Shown piece after piece: positions 22,950 to 34,300 of a stretch of DNA of 64,000 nt. Location: assembly GCF_932276165.1 (NCBI RefSeq), contig NC_064012.1, positions 15,755,501 through 15,819,500 of the forward strand. The letters are read 5' to 3'. Each line of letters opens with the position of its first letter. Within the stretch, counting starts at the first letter, position 1. A program made the position numbers and the translations under genes. The notes under the pieces are model-generated. The model was not told the DNA's origin. It saw only the letters and a list, made by a program, of their open reading frames with translations, and did not search any database. The DNA is from Plutella xylostella. Lineage: Eukaryota; Arthropoda; Insecta; Lepidoptera; Plutellidae.

Positions 22950-25735
22950 TGGTGAATACCTAGGTATAATTAATTACTTACTAGTATGAGATGGTCACTT
23001 ATTGAGATAAGTTTGCTGAAATCATTTTCTACTTCCTGTAAATAAGGTAAAATATAAATGGCAAGTTCAGTTTCTCAGGCCGTGACCATTTTTGTCTATT
23101 TATAACAAATTCATATAATTAAATCATTGAATAACATATTTTAGGTCATTTTTGTAAATATATCACATGAAAGGACATTATTATGCATAATATTCATATA
23201 AATTCTAAGTATAATATATTTATTTGAGGTTATTCCAAGCCTATATTTTATAGGCTAGTGGCAGGCTAGTGCATTCTTGTTGTTGTCTTATTCGTCCTCC
23301 AGGGAGCGACCTAGGTAGAGTCCGACCATGCTACATTTGATGCTACACATGAAACAAGTGACAGATAGAAAACATAATTTGGACTACTATGACCCACATG
23401 TGTCATTTGTGTGAAATTAATCCCAAATGGAAATAACGAACATAAAATAATTATTAAAAAGCTACATGGTTTAACCAATAACATGCATTTAGATAAGTTT
23501 TAGTTCTTATTCTTGGGGCATTGAGCATTATCCATAAAGAAATAGATAATATTATTCATATTGATAGTTGACCCATGTACCAGTACCGTTGAGCCATATT
23601 AGAAAGGCAAGGTGCATATTTATTGTTATGATTAGTTAAGGCAAAAAACCTTACCCCGCTCAAAGTGACAATGACACTACCTGAGAGCGGTCACATTTCT
23701 ATGCTCAAACTGTACTTACACATTGAATTACTATAAAAAACTACAATTAGTTTAGCTAGCTAACTGCTACATTGGACTTAGTTTATCTACTTATAAATTC
23801 CAAATATGGTAAAGTATGTATAAAGGCGTTTTTATTCAACAAGTTCTTATTTGTTAATGCAATTCACTGAGCATAAGGCAATATTTCTCTAGACAGACAT
23901 GTCTTACGACAGTGTCTTATTCAAATAGAGGTACTTCTCTCACACAACAATGCGATGGCCAATGATCGGGGACATATTTTTCTCGATAATAAATAATATA
24001 AAACCAAGCACCATTTAGAATAAAACAAAACAAAAGCTGACAGTTAAGGTTTTGTCTAATAACTTGTTTAAACTTCCACCGTTTAGGTTTTGAGTTTTAC
24101 AATTTAAACAAATATAAATTCTGTCTTATCATTATCATTCATAAAAATAACCTTTTCATCCTCAGTCTCGCCTCCCGACCCCGACCAGCCCTAAGCTTGT
24201 ATCAACCAAGCCCAAAGCCTTGTTATAATAATATATTATAAGGCTGATTGGAGGGCAGACTTGCTGAGCCCAGTCCTAAATATTAAAAAAGAAAACAAAT
24301 TACGCTGATTTGCACTAAGGAACTTTAAACTAATGCCGGCTTTAAATCTATTGCTGTCATGTTTCGACAGCATACGGAAAGAAAGTGACAGATATAGATT
24401 TAATATTATTATTATAAAGTTCCTTCGTGTAATTCGGCATTCCCATAACATTTAAGGGTCGGCAATAGGGAATCGAGGGTTGGCATTGTCATAGAATTAT
24501 GTAGTAAATGATGCTCTACAGCCTTGAAAAAAATCACACAGGTAGCCGAAGAGTCTAGCTAGGTGCTGAATGATTCGAATTCAAGTAAATGATTATGGAT
24601 AACTGTAAATAAAATTCAGAATATGACGGAAAACCAGAAAATCACACTCCCGTATTGTAACAACTGTGTCGTAATTATTAAGAATTTTCATATGATTTTT
24701 ATCATATTATAAAGTTAAAGGCTTGGACTAGGCGCTAAATACCTTGTTTTTTAATAAACACACACTTATTTTGTGTAAATTAATCCCAAACTTGAGCAAT
24801 TTTTTTCCCTCAAATCTTCATACAAATATCTATGGCGGCTTTCTGTGTTATAAAATCATAAACACAAGTGACGTTTGACTCAGTTGGCCGCTGGCCTCCA
24901 AAGAAGGGTCACGTCGGTTTAGGCAGCACTGACAGCTCGCGATCTTATCGTGTACAGATACAAAATCACTGCACATTGGTTGTCATTGCACTTTTTCAAC
25001 TTTTATGACACCAACATAATTTGATTTGAAATTGAGGAAGCATAATTCTTCCTGTATATTCAATACATTAAATTAAATTAGATAGTGTGCAATATTCTCG
25101 TGACATTACAGTCTCGTAAAGGTCTGATGAGGAGCAGGAATATAGCGAATGGATCTAAGTGATGACAATACGCACGAACATTAGGTTAGGGATCAAAAAT
25201 ACAGTCTCTTGGTGCTGGTTGTGGTATGGTCTCGTGAGGATCTGATGAGGGCAGTAACACGGTGGTGGCTCAATTTTATTTCAAAGATGTTAATAGCTAA
25301 AAGCATCGAGTTTAGGCTATTAAGTATGTTTTTCAGATAGAGAGAAAGAGATTTTATTTTTCCTCTGGATGTGTTAGGTTTACTGGGTTTACTAAGTTCA
25401 TTCTGTTAATGGCATCAAGTTGTTATGTGTTCATAAGTAATAATTATTTATTAACAAAATGCTGTTGGTTCTCCACGAAAATGTAAAAATAAAAATAAAA
25501 TAAATAAAAATAAATTCGTAACGTAAAATTGTCAATGACAGAATTTCTTCTATAGACAGTAGCCACAAAAAAAACAAACGATAGATGGCGTGATTTGAAA
25601 GTAAAGATACATTTATTCGACACATAGACAGCAACAACAAAAAAAATACAGATTTAAAGAAAAGAAACACATACTTATACAAAACAACAAAGAAAAAAAA
25701 GGATAAGTACACATCAAAATAACTGGAAAAAATAT
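22950..25735. other. Intergenic AT-rich DNA between convergent genes
   Basis: No gene, tRNA or clear repeat boundary was seen. Open frames are short and low-complexity. Confidence 0.45.
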
Positions 25736-25736
25736 A

Positions 25737-25931
25737 AGCCCCAATTTACTTGTGTGGGACAGGGAGTACCATAATATTTTTTTTGGGGTACTCCCCATCT
25801 ATGCGAAATATCAGCTTGATATCTTTACCCGTTTCTGAGAAAAAGGGCGGTGACAGACAGTCAGTCAGACAGACGGACAACAAAGAGATCCTATAACGGT
25901 TGCTTTTTTTCTTTTGACGTTCGAAACCCTA
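25737..25931 (+). repeat. Unclassified interspersed repeat, copy A
   Basis: It shares CTATGCGAAATATCAGCTTG, CCGTTTCTGAGAAAAAGGG, a GACAGACAG run and GATCCTATAA with the copy at 62.28-62.50 kb in the same orientation. The phrases are common in moth genomes and the class is unknown. Confidence 0.65.
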
Positions 25932-26010
25932 AAATTAAGTAAAAATATTATGCTGCTACCAAAAAATGTACTTACAGGTATTGAAAAAGCGGTATATAGT
26001 ACTAAACAAA

Positions 26011-26243
26011 TTATAAACAAACAAAAAACCCGACTGCACGCTAAAAAGATGAAAACAAGTCCCAATGTTAATGGAAAGTATCGTAGGCGGGGACCAGCAG
26101 AGGGTTCACCATTTAGCTGAATGTTACTTAGAAAACGGCCTTGAGTGGCGGTCAAGTTGGTCCCCGCCTGCGATACTTAACATTAACATTGGGACTTGTT
26201 TTCATGTTTTTAGCGTACAGTCGGGTTTTTCGTTTGTTTATAA
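26011..26243. mobile_element. Palindrome with ~90-bp arms at one end of a CCCGACTGC-ended element
   Basis: The arms start TTATAAACAAACAAAAAACC and include GAAAACAAGTCCCAATGTTA and its inverse. A matching inverted end (GGCAGTCGGGTAAAAA) lies at 26641-26656, so the full element may be 26023-26656, with a CATA microsatellite at about 26597-26615. A fragment of the same family is at 55.26-55.33 kb. It is non-coding. Confidence 0.7.
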
Positions 26244-26666
26244 TTGTATTTTTTTATTTGTAACTTTTTAGTTGTTTTTATTTTATGAAATTTTACGTCA
26301 GTTGTTCATGATCATTTTTTATTTCAATAATTTTGGTGTTGTTATTTAAATACCTTCAATATGCATATTTTTGTAATGTGAAAATCAAGCCCTTTCATTT
26401 GATACCTTACACGGCAAAGTTGAATTATTATTTTTTCGATCATCACGTTATGTCCTCTAGAGGGCGCTATGTACATTTTAATGGAACGTCACATAGCTTA
26501 TAACCATCGCGCCATCAATACGCTTCTAACAATACCTCATACATCAAAATCTATCAAGCCGTTTAGGCTACAGGAGGGAACAAAGAAACAGACAAACATA
26601 CATACATACATACAATCAAAAAACATTACCCTCCTCCTTCGGCAGTCGGGTAAAAAGGAGTAAGAC

Positions 26667-26831
26667 AGGGGGTCATTCTGAACTTTTGCTCTACGAGTTT
26701 TGGAAATTAACAAAAAAAAACCTTTTTCATAGAAACTTTGTTGGACATGGGACTTTTTACCATGGAAAACGAATATTTTTTTTCGCGAATTTGCAAATCG
26801 CGTAGAACAAAAGTTGTTCAGAATGACCCCT
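26667..26831. mobile_element. MITE with ~30-bp inverted ends
   Basis: The ends are GGGGTCATTCTGAACTTTTG and its near inverse CAAAAGTTGTTCAGAATGAC. The inside is AT-rich and non-coding. Confidence 0.7.
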
Positions 26832-26839
26832 TGAGTCAT

Positions 26840-27933
26840 CCCCTTTTGGCTTAGTATAGCCCTTTTGCGACACTATGTATTTACTTTGCTTTGTCGTCGG
26901 GGTTCAGTTGGCTGGAGGATGCCCGAAACTTATTATCTACACTTTAATACTTGTAGTTACCTACAAGTAAATACCACATTTGTTTTAGAAAGCTAATCGG
27001 GTTCCGAGTATAGAGTAAAGTGGCACCCCTATTAATTTCTACTCTTTCCTGGTGCCTACCAGTGTAAGTAAGAATTATACTTACTTACCCTAAAATCACC
27101 CAAAATGTACTTGAACATAATTGTCAATAAAGTTGGCGAGTAAAAGTTTATCGACCCACTGTGCAAACTTACATGTGTGCGTGTCACTGCGTGTGCTGTG
27201 TGAAGAGCATTGAAAACCCAAAATTGGCGCGGCACGTCACCCTGTACGGGCCCTTAAACAAATAAAATAATATCTACACTTCGCTTGACTAGGTTTTTTT
27301 AATTCTGCGTAGAGAAAGCTAATTCCGATATCACAAATTCCAAGTGTATTTTTTAGCTACCTAATAAAGAGTAATAAAAGTAACTTTTACTTATAAAAAT
27401 AATACCTTAATTTCAGAGTAATATCATTAAATCATAATAAGTATTACGTTCATTTTATAAGTCGCCTTTGCTGCTATCTATTTCTTGCAACATTTTTGTT
27501 TTTAAAACCAGGATTGTACATAATGAAAGATGAAATGATTCATTAAAATAGTTACTAGAATATTATAGTTATATAGGTTAGAGATTCGTTCTATCAAGAG
27601 ATTCAGAAATATGGAGAGGATAGAGATAAAATATTAGAATAGCGGCCTATTTAGAGAAAGCGGCACTAGCATTGGTTCGAATTGTTCGTTGTCATAATTT
27701 CAAATCCATAACATAATAATATCTTTAAATATACACGCGAACTATCTTTAAAAGATTGAGTTATTCTTCAGTCAGTCATTCATATTGTTCTGGTATAATA
27801 TTCTTTTACTACACAGTCTAATTCAGATCCAAAATACTTAAATATTACAATTTAATCTCAGAATAGTCTTAAGACACCTACACCTACGCTAGCGAGAGAA
27901 AAGCTTTAGGTCAAACGTGTAAGATCATCCGAT
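26840..27933. other. Intergenic DNA 3' of the glucuronosyltransferase
   Basis: AT-rich sequence with no gene seen. It probably includes the 3' UTR of the minus-strand glucuronosyltransferase; the polyadenylation site could not be placed with confidence. Confidence 0.4.
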
Positions 27934-28089
27934 AGGCGGGGTTTACATGATAAGAGTACGCACTGACCGAATAAGTATTCTGATGCTACTCTTAACGTCT
28001 TTAACAGCCAATCAGCTGGATCAGAAAATGTTCTATATTACTAACATCGAGTTAATACCGAGCATACTCTTATCGTATAAACGCCACCG
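27934..28089. mobile_element. MITE directly 3' of the glucuronosyltransferase stop codon
   Basis: The ends are imperfect inverted repeats (GGCGGGGTTTACATGATAAG and its inverse near CTTATCGTATAAACGCCAC). It lies 17 bases past the stop on the gene's 3' side and so falls within its 3' UTR, where it could form a hairpin. Confidence 0.6.
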
Positions 28090-28105
28090 TAAGGCCTAGG
28101 CCTAT

Positions 28106-28306
28106 TTAGGCCAGTCCTTCGCTGAACCTGTTGTTATAGACGGACGGCGAGATGCCCTGGTCGGGGCTGAGGCCCGCCATGTTCATGTCACGCACGGTGG
28201 TGAGCAGAGTGCGCAGATTGTCGAACTTGTCCAGTCGGTCGGAGTCTAAGTGCACCTTTAGTTGCTTCTTCTTGGGGATCACGCTGCGAGTGTGCCACAC
28301 TAGCAC
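28106..28306 (-). CDS. Glucuronosyltransferase exon 7 with stop
   Basis: Codons 289-354 and TAA. It opens VLVWHTRS, the conserved C-terminal GT43 motif. The following tail of about 60 residues is less conserved. The acceptor is CTACTCCAG. Confidence 0.92.
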   Translation of the reverse strand: MLVWHTRSVIPKKKQLKVHLDSDRLDKFDNLRTLLTTVRDMNMAGLSPDQGISPSVYNNRFSEGLA

Positions 28307-31300
28307 CTGGAGTAGAAGATAGAAATAATATTAAGAATCAGGTAATAATAAGAAATATACTTTTGTTTTCAGGTAATAATAAGAAAGATACTTTTGTTTC
28401 TGATGCGCTTTATCAATGACATGGTTAATTCACCTCAGTTTAAATATGTGCATACCGCATTATACTATGTAAGATATGCTACAATTAAGGCCCTTTCCAC
28501 AAGGGCAGAGCAGTGAAGCAGAACAGTGGCCAGGACTTACTGCTTATGTGTGGTGAATACAATGAACGTGACACTTCATCTGCTACAACCTCACGGACAT
28601 CTTAACATGATAAAGTTACACTATACCTAAAATATTATAGCATTAGCCATATGCCAAGGGAAGAAAAAACATGCACATCTAGATTCTAGATGAGTACCCT
28701 AAAGTGCATTGTACTCATGCAAAAACGGCAATACGGCGATACTCGCTTGCGAGTCACCTATTACAGTAGTGCGCATATGTATGAATGATTTGTCAGCTGT
28801 ACGGCTCATGCTATGGCTACGGCTTGTACAACGTAAAGTTTACTTCTATGCATTACAAACACAGTCCACACCTACCCTAGTACAATTATCAGCGAGCGGC
28901 TCCACATCCTCCAACGTGAACCCGTTGCTCTTGAGGAACCCGTCCTCTTCAAACCCCGCCTTGTACGGCATCGCGGCGGCCGGCGCCAGGTGCTGGAGAT
29001 TCACCGCGAACCCCGCCATGTCCACGGCGAAGCGGCGCGCGCCCGGCCACGAGTCGAAGAAACCTATCACCTGGGGAGGGCATAGTTGTCATTATGAAGT
29101 TATGTTCATTTTGAAATGTTACTCGGTTGTTGATGTCAGCTTAAAGCTTGTTGAAGTCATAATGGCACTCCAGAGGTGCAGAGGGTCTCCATTAACGTCC
29201 ACTTCCACCTTTGACCTCGCACCAGCTATGTATGCGGCTCGCAGCTTACCTTGCAACGCTTTTTCGACGCGTTTGGACAGGGCGTCCACAAAAGCGCGAC
29301 CATAAAAAAATTGCAGCAATCGTAGCTCCTCTTTAGATAGTGTGATCAATCCATTTCCACTTTCGCTTCACAATTTCATTGACAATCGCATGTGATGATT
29401 AGATGTGCCAATGTTTCTAACCGAATTCCGAGGTTTGTAGCTCTAACAGGTGGAGGTCTATGTCTAGCAGTGGACTATTACGGACACAACTTGTGTGTGA
29501 CACAGTGGAGCATACCTTCCCTCCCTGCAGCACCGGCGACGACACTCCGTACTCCGAGATCAGCCCCACCGGGAACATGGACAGCTTGCGCGTCTTCCTG
29601 CAACCAACACATGAGGCCGTCAGGTGATAACTCCAGTATAGCTGGGATTCGCAGACTGCACCACGAACATTGTGTCGAAAAATATACGAAGTATATTGCA
29701 TACCACTTGCATATTGTAGTACGGGACGCAAGACAACACAAGGTAGATCTGGTTTATAACCGGTTATAGTCCAGAGATTTCATACAAATCAGAACTATCT
29801 TTAGGCCTAATTTCACACCATTCGGTTAGGTTAAAAATACCTCGGTTTGGTTACATGTTGGACCGTTAAGGTTAGTGAGTGTCCCACCATGCTAAATCAC
29901 GGGGTTAAGGCCTAATTTCACACCATTCGGTTAGGTTAAAAATACCTTGGTTTGGTTACATGTTGGACCGTTAAGGTTAGTGAGTGTCCCACCATGCTAA
30001 ATCACGGGGTTAACTCCCTTGATCGGGTGATAAACTTGATTGCTGCTGTGGGGTTCCGCTAAGACTTGGTTAAGACCGGTAACCAGGCAACGGGTTGTTT
30101 ACTTGTCACTCATTCTGTCAAGATTCAAGATGGAAAAATGAACAGAGCCTTTGATAAACAATATACGAACTAGATGTTGTGTGACATAAAAAATTAAGCG
30201 AAATACTGTCTGGGTTTTATATAATGTCAAACCGAGATAAAAGTTTAAATTTAATGTCCTAACCTAACTTGGAACCGCACCTTCTACCACTAGACCACAG
30301 AGGTAGATTCAAGTAGTTAAACCTAATGACTTAATGAGAACTATTGAATTCAGTGAAAAATCTTCTAACAAAATATTTTAAAATAAGACCTTACTTAGAA
30401 ATTGATATGTTATTTCCCGAGAAGTTTCTTTTGCACTGACACTCCATCTTGTTCGTTGTATTGTTTTTCAAAGGGCATGGCGTAATAATATTATTTTCAA
30501 TGACGGATGTCAAAAAACAACCTCGTTAGAAATAGTAACCATGGCAACCTCAAAACCAAAAAGTTTGGTTGTTTGAGGTTGTTTGAAATCACAGAGACAT
30601 AGACAACAAATTTCAATGAATATGACAGAATATTGAGTGAAGTGTGAGGGAAATGAGTGAATGATACACATAATGCTGGATTTATGAATGGTCTGTTAGA
30701 TTTTCGTCGTGGGACTCATCCAGTTAACAAGGGTAATAATCCTTAAACGCGTCGTCAGCAAATCCGTTATTGAGACTGTAACTAACAGAATCATGAGAAA
30801 CCAGGTCTAACTCCCTTGATCGGGTGATAAACTTGATTGCTGCTGTGGGGATCCGCTAAGACTTGGTTAAGACCGGTAACCTGGCAACGGGTTGTTTACT
30901 TGTCACTCATTCTGTCAAGATTCAAGATGGAAAAATGAACAGAGCCTTTGATAAACAATATACGAACTAGATGTTGTGTGACATAAAAAATTAAGCGAAA
31001 TACTGTCTGGGTTTTATATAATGTCAAACCGAGATAAAAGTTTAAATTTAATGTCCTAACCTAACTTGGAACCGCAATATAGAAACACAAATTGATGGCC
31101 CAACCTGGAAATCGAACCCGGGATCCCTGGGTGATGAAGCTGAGCTTCTACCACTAGACCACAGAGGTAGATTCAAGAAGTTAAACCTAATGACTTAATG
31201 AGAACTATTGAATTAAGTGAAAAATCTTCTAACAAAATATTTTAAAATAAGACCTTACTTAGAAATTGATAAGTTATTTCCCGAGAAGTTTCTTTTGAAC

Positions 31301-34300
31301 TGACACTCCATCTTGTTCGTTGTATTGTTTTTCAAAGGGCATGGCGTAATCATATTATTTTCAATGACGGATGTCAAAAAACAACCTCGGTAGAAATAGT
31401 AACCATGGCAACCTCAAAACCAAAAAGTTTGGTTGTTTGAGGTTGTTTGAAATCACAGAGACATAGACAACAAATTTCAATGAATATGACAGAATATTGA
31501 GTGAAGTGTGAGGGAAATGAGTGAATGATACACATAATGCTGGATTTATGAATGCTCTGTTAGATTTTCGTCGTGGGACTCATCCAGTTAACAAGGGTAA
31601 TAATCCTTAAACGCGTCGTCAGCAAATCCGTTATTGAGACTGTAACTAACAGAATCATGAGAAACCAGGTCTAAGTCTTCGTTTTATAACAAGGGAGTAA
31701 TCAGTTTAACCTAGCGTTCACTCTCAAATGCAGTCATGGACAGACGACGAAACATTGGCATAAAACGTGGGAAACTCGCAACTTCAAAAGTCTATTGTTT
31801 TTACACTGTTCTAATAGTAGTACGTACATAATGTTTTCAAGACTATACCTCTTAGACAAGATTCCTATTATATTCAGTTTGTATGAATGAATAATCGTTA
31901 TGTTATGTCACGATTCTCCACGAAACTACTTTCAGCATTCGCATTATTGATTGACGATCTGTAAAAACAAATGAGATGTAGATGATGGCTGAACAAGGGA
32001 AGCGGCTGGATAACTAAAGACTCTGTATTTTTTATCCGGAATAATTGAAAACAGAAACTAAATGTGCACTGTTAGGCAAATGCTAGTAGGAAAAGAATAT
32101 GTAAGGGCGCGGGGCGGTGCCGCAGACAGTATTGATTGATTCACACCCACACATGTTACATTTTACGGAATTGCTTTCCAAACATGGCTTTTAAAGTGAG
32201 CACTAAGTACCTAAAAGTATTCTTATAATAGGATTTTATTTTGCTAACTCGAAATCTAATGCCCTGTTGAAACTTTGTGTAAGCAGCAAAATGTGCTGTT
32301 GCAATAATTAAATGACGTAAATAAATATTTTTTATTACTTTTCGTATTACTTAGGTATATTTTGTGCTGACATGCGCAGCGCAGTATTTGCTGCATGACT
32401 GTCTAGACACAAGCACAAGCAATATTTTTTATAAGAACATTGTTATGTTGACTATAGAAATTAATAAAACAAAAAATAAATCAAGAAAATGGATATCATG
32501 CTCATTTATCATGCTGCATAAGGGGCATTAAAGTAACATGTTACCATGCATTACCACTCCGGACACTTATTTCTACAGCTCACACTCTGAACCTCGCTTC
32601 TAGTCGCCTGCTAGATATGGGACTCTCCCAAGGAGCACCATAAATCGCATTTATTCTCAGCCCTTATCATTCAGTTACTACTGACTGTCTGCTTTAAATT
32701 TGTGGACCAGGCTATCCTTTTCACTTGTATCTCACCAAATACACTCACTTCTCTAGCTCAACAATTCATTGACTCTGTATTTTGAATACTTAAAAAAAAT
32801 CATACATACATAGAAATTTAGAACCTCCTGCTTTTTTCTATGTCGGTTAAAAACACAATATTACCTGATCTCATCAAACAAGTCCAGATCGACGGAGTTA
32901 TCATCGTCTCCGAAGTAGAGCACGCCCTGCCGGGGCTCGCTGGTGATCCAGCGGAGCGCGGCGCGGCGGTTGGTGACCCCGCGAGGCATGAGGCGCAGCA
33001 GGTTCAGCTGCGGCGGCTTCGGAGACGAGATGTGCGTGAACGGGAGACCGGAACGCCTGGAATTGGTGGTTTAGTTTGATGCATTACTGGAGGTTTTTTA
33101 TGTAATTTTGTGAGCATTTTTTATGTTTGAGTTTCACTCCACAAATACTATGTGATGTAGTCACTTCTCAGCAATTAATTAGATTCAGGCAAATATGAAA
33201 ATTAACAAAACACTCCTTTTCTCCAAGAAATATAGAAATACTCACTGCAAGATGGAGTGGACCCTGGGATCACAGGCATCATGATCATTAGCCACAACCC
33301 AGTGCAGCCCAGGTACATGCATCAGCGAGTGAGACAGACGTGTCAGCTCAGGCACCTGGTTGGGCCGGGGGTATGTTGGAGTCACATAGTATATCACTGT
33401 CAGGTTGCGGTGTGGAGGAGACCCAAGGTGTGCGCGCCGGTCAACCAAGTTCACATTGCATACTTTGTGTGTCGTGGCCGCTTCCGTGCTGCAATTGTGT
33501 TAAGAGTCGACATTTTATCACTGAGCTAAGCTAAAGGGTTTTTAAGACATTTATTAGCTTTTTGGAGATACATTTATGGAGCTTTAAGTTCTACATACAA
33601 ATTATGTTACACAAGTTAAGGAAGACCAGTGGACACCGGATTATCTAATGGAACATAATTTGTAGATAAGGCTTTCATTAACTACAGTGTGGCAGGCACA
33701 TAAAATCACAAACATTTAAACAACACATAAAATGTAACTTACACATTATCTAATTTGCTCAATACTAAGTCTTCGTCTACATCTACGCCTAAGCTGTAAT
33801 AAGGCAATAACAATATATAAAAATTACTTCATCATGATAAATTAATAACACTAAGGCCTAATTTCACACCATTCGGTTAGGTTAAAAATACCTCGGTTTG
33901 GTTACATGTTGGACCGTTAAGGTTAGTGAGTGTCCCACCATGCTAATTCAAGGGGTTAACTCCCTTGATCGGGTGATAAACTTAATTGCTGCTGTGGGGT
34001 TCCGCTAAGACTTGGTTAAGACCGGTAACCAGGCAACGGGTTGTTTACTTGTCACTCATTCTGTCAAGATTCAAGATGGAAAAATGAACAGAGCCTTTGA
34101 TAAACAATATACGAACTAGATGTTGTGTGACATAAAAAATGAAGCGAAATACTGTCTGGGTTTTATATAATGTCAAACCGAGATAAAAGTTTAAATTTAA
34201 TGTCCTAACCTAACTTGGAACCGCAATATAGAAACACAAATTGATGGCCCTACCTGGAAATCGAACCCGGGATCCCTGGGTGATGAAGCTGAGCTTCTAC

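Noticed and set aside
28709..29305. 198-residue plus-strand open frame
   Set aside because: It is antisense to glucuronosyltransferase exon 6 and its introns; no domain. The minus-strand frame matches the GT43 family.
29392..29769. Plus-strand open frame of 125 codons
   Set aside because: Antisense shadow of glucuronosyltransferase exon 5.
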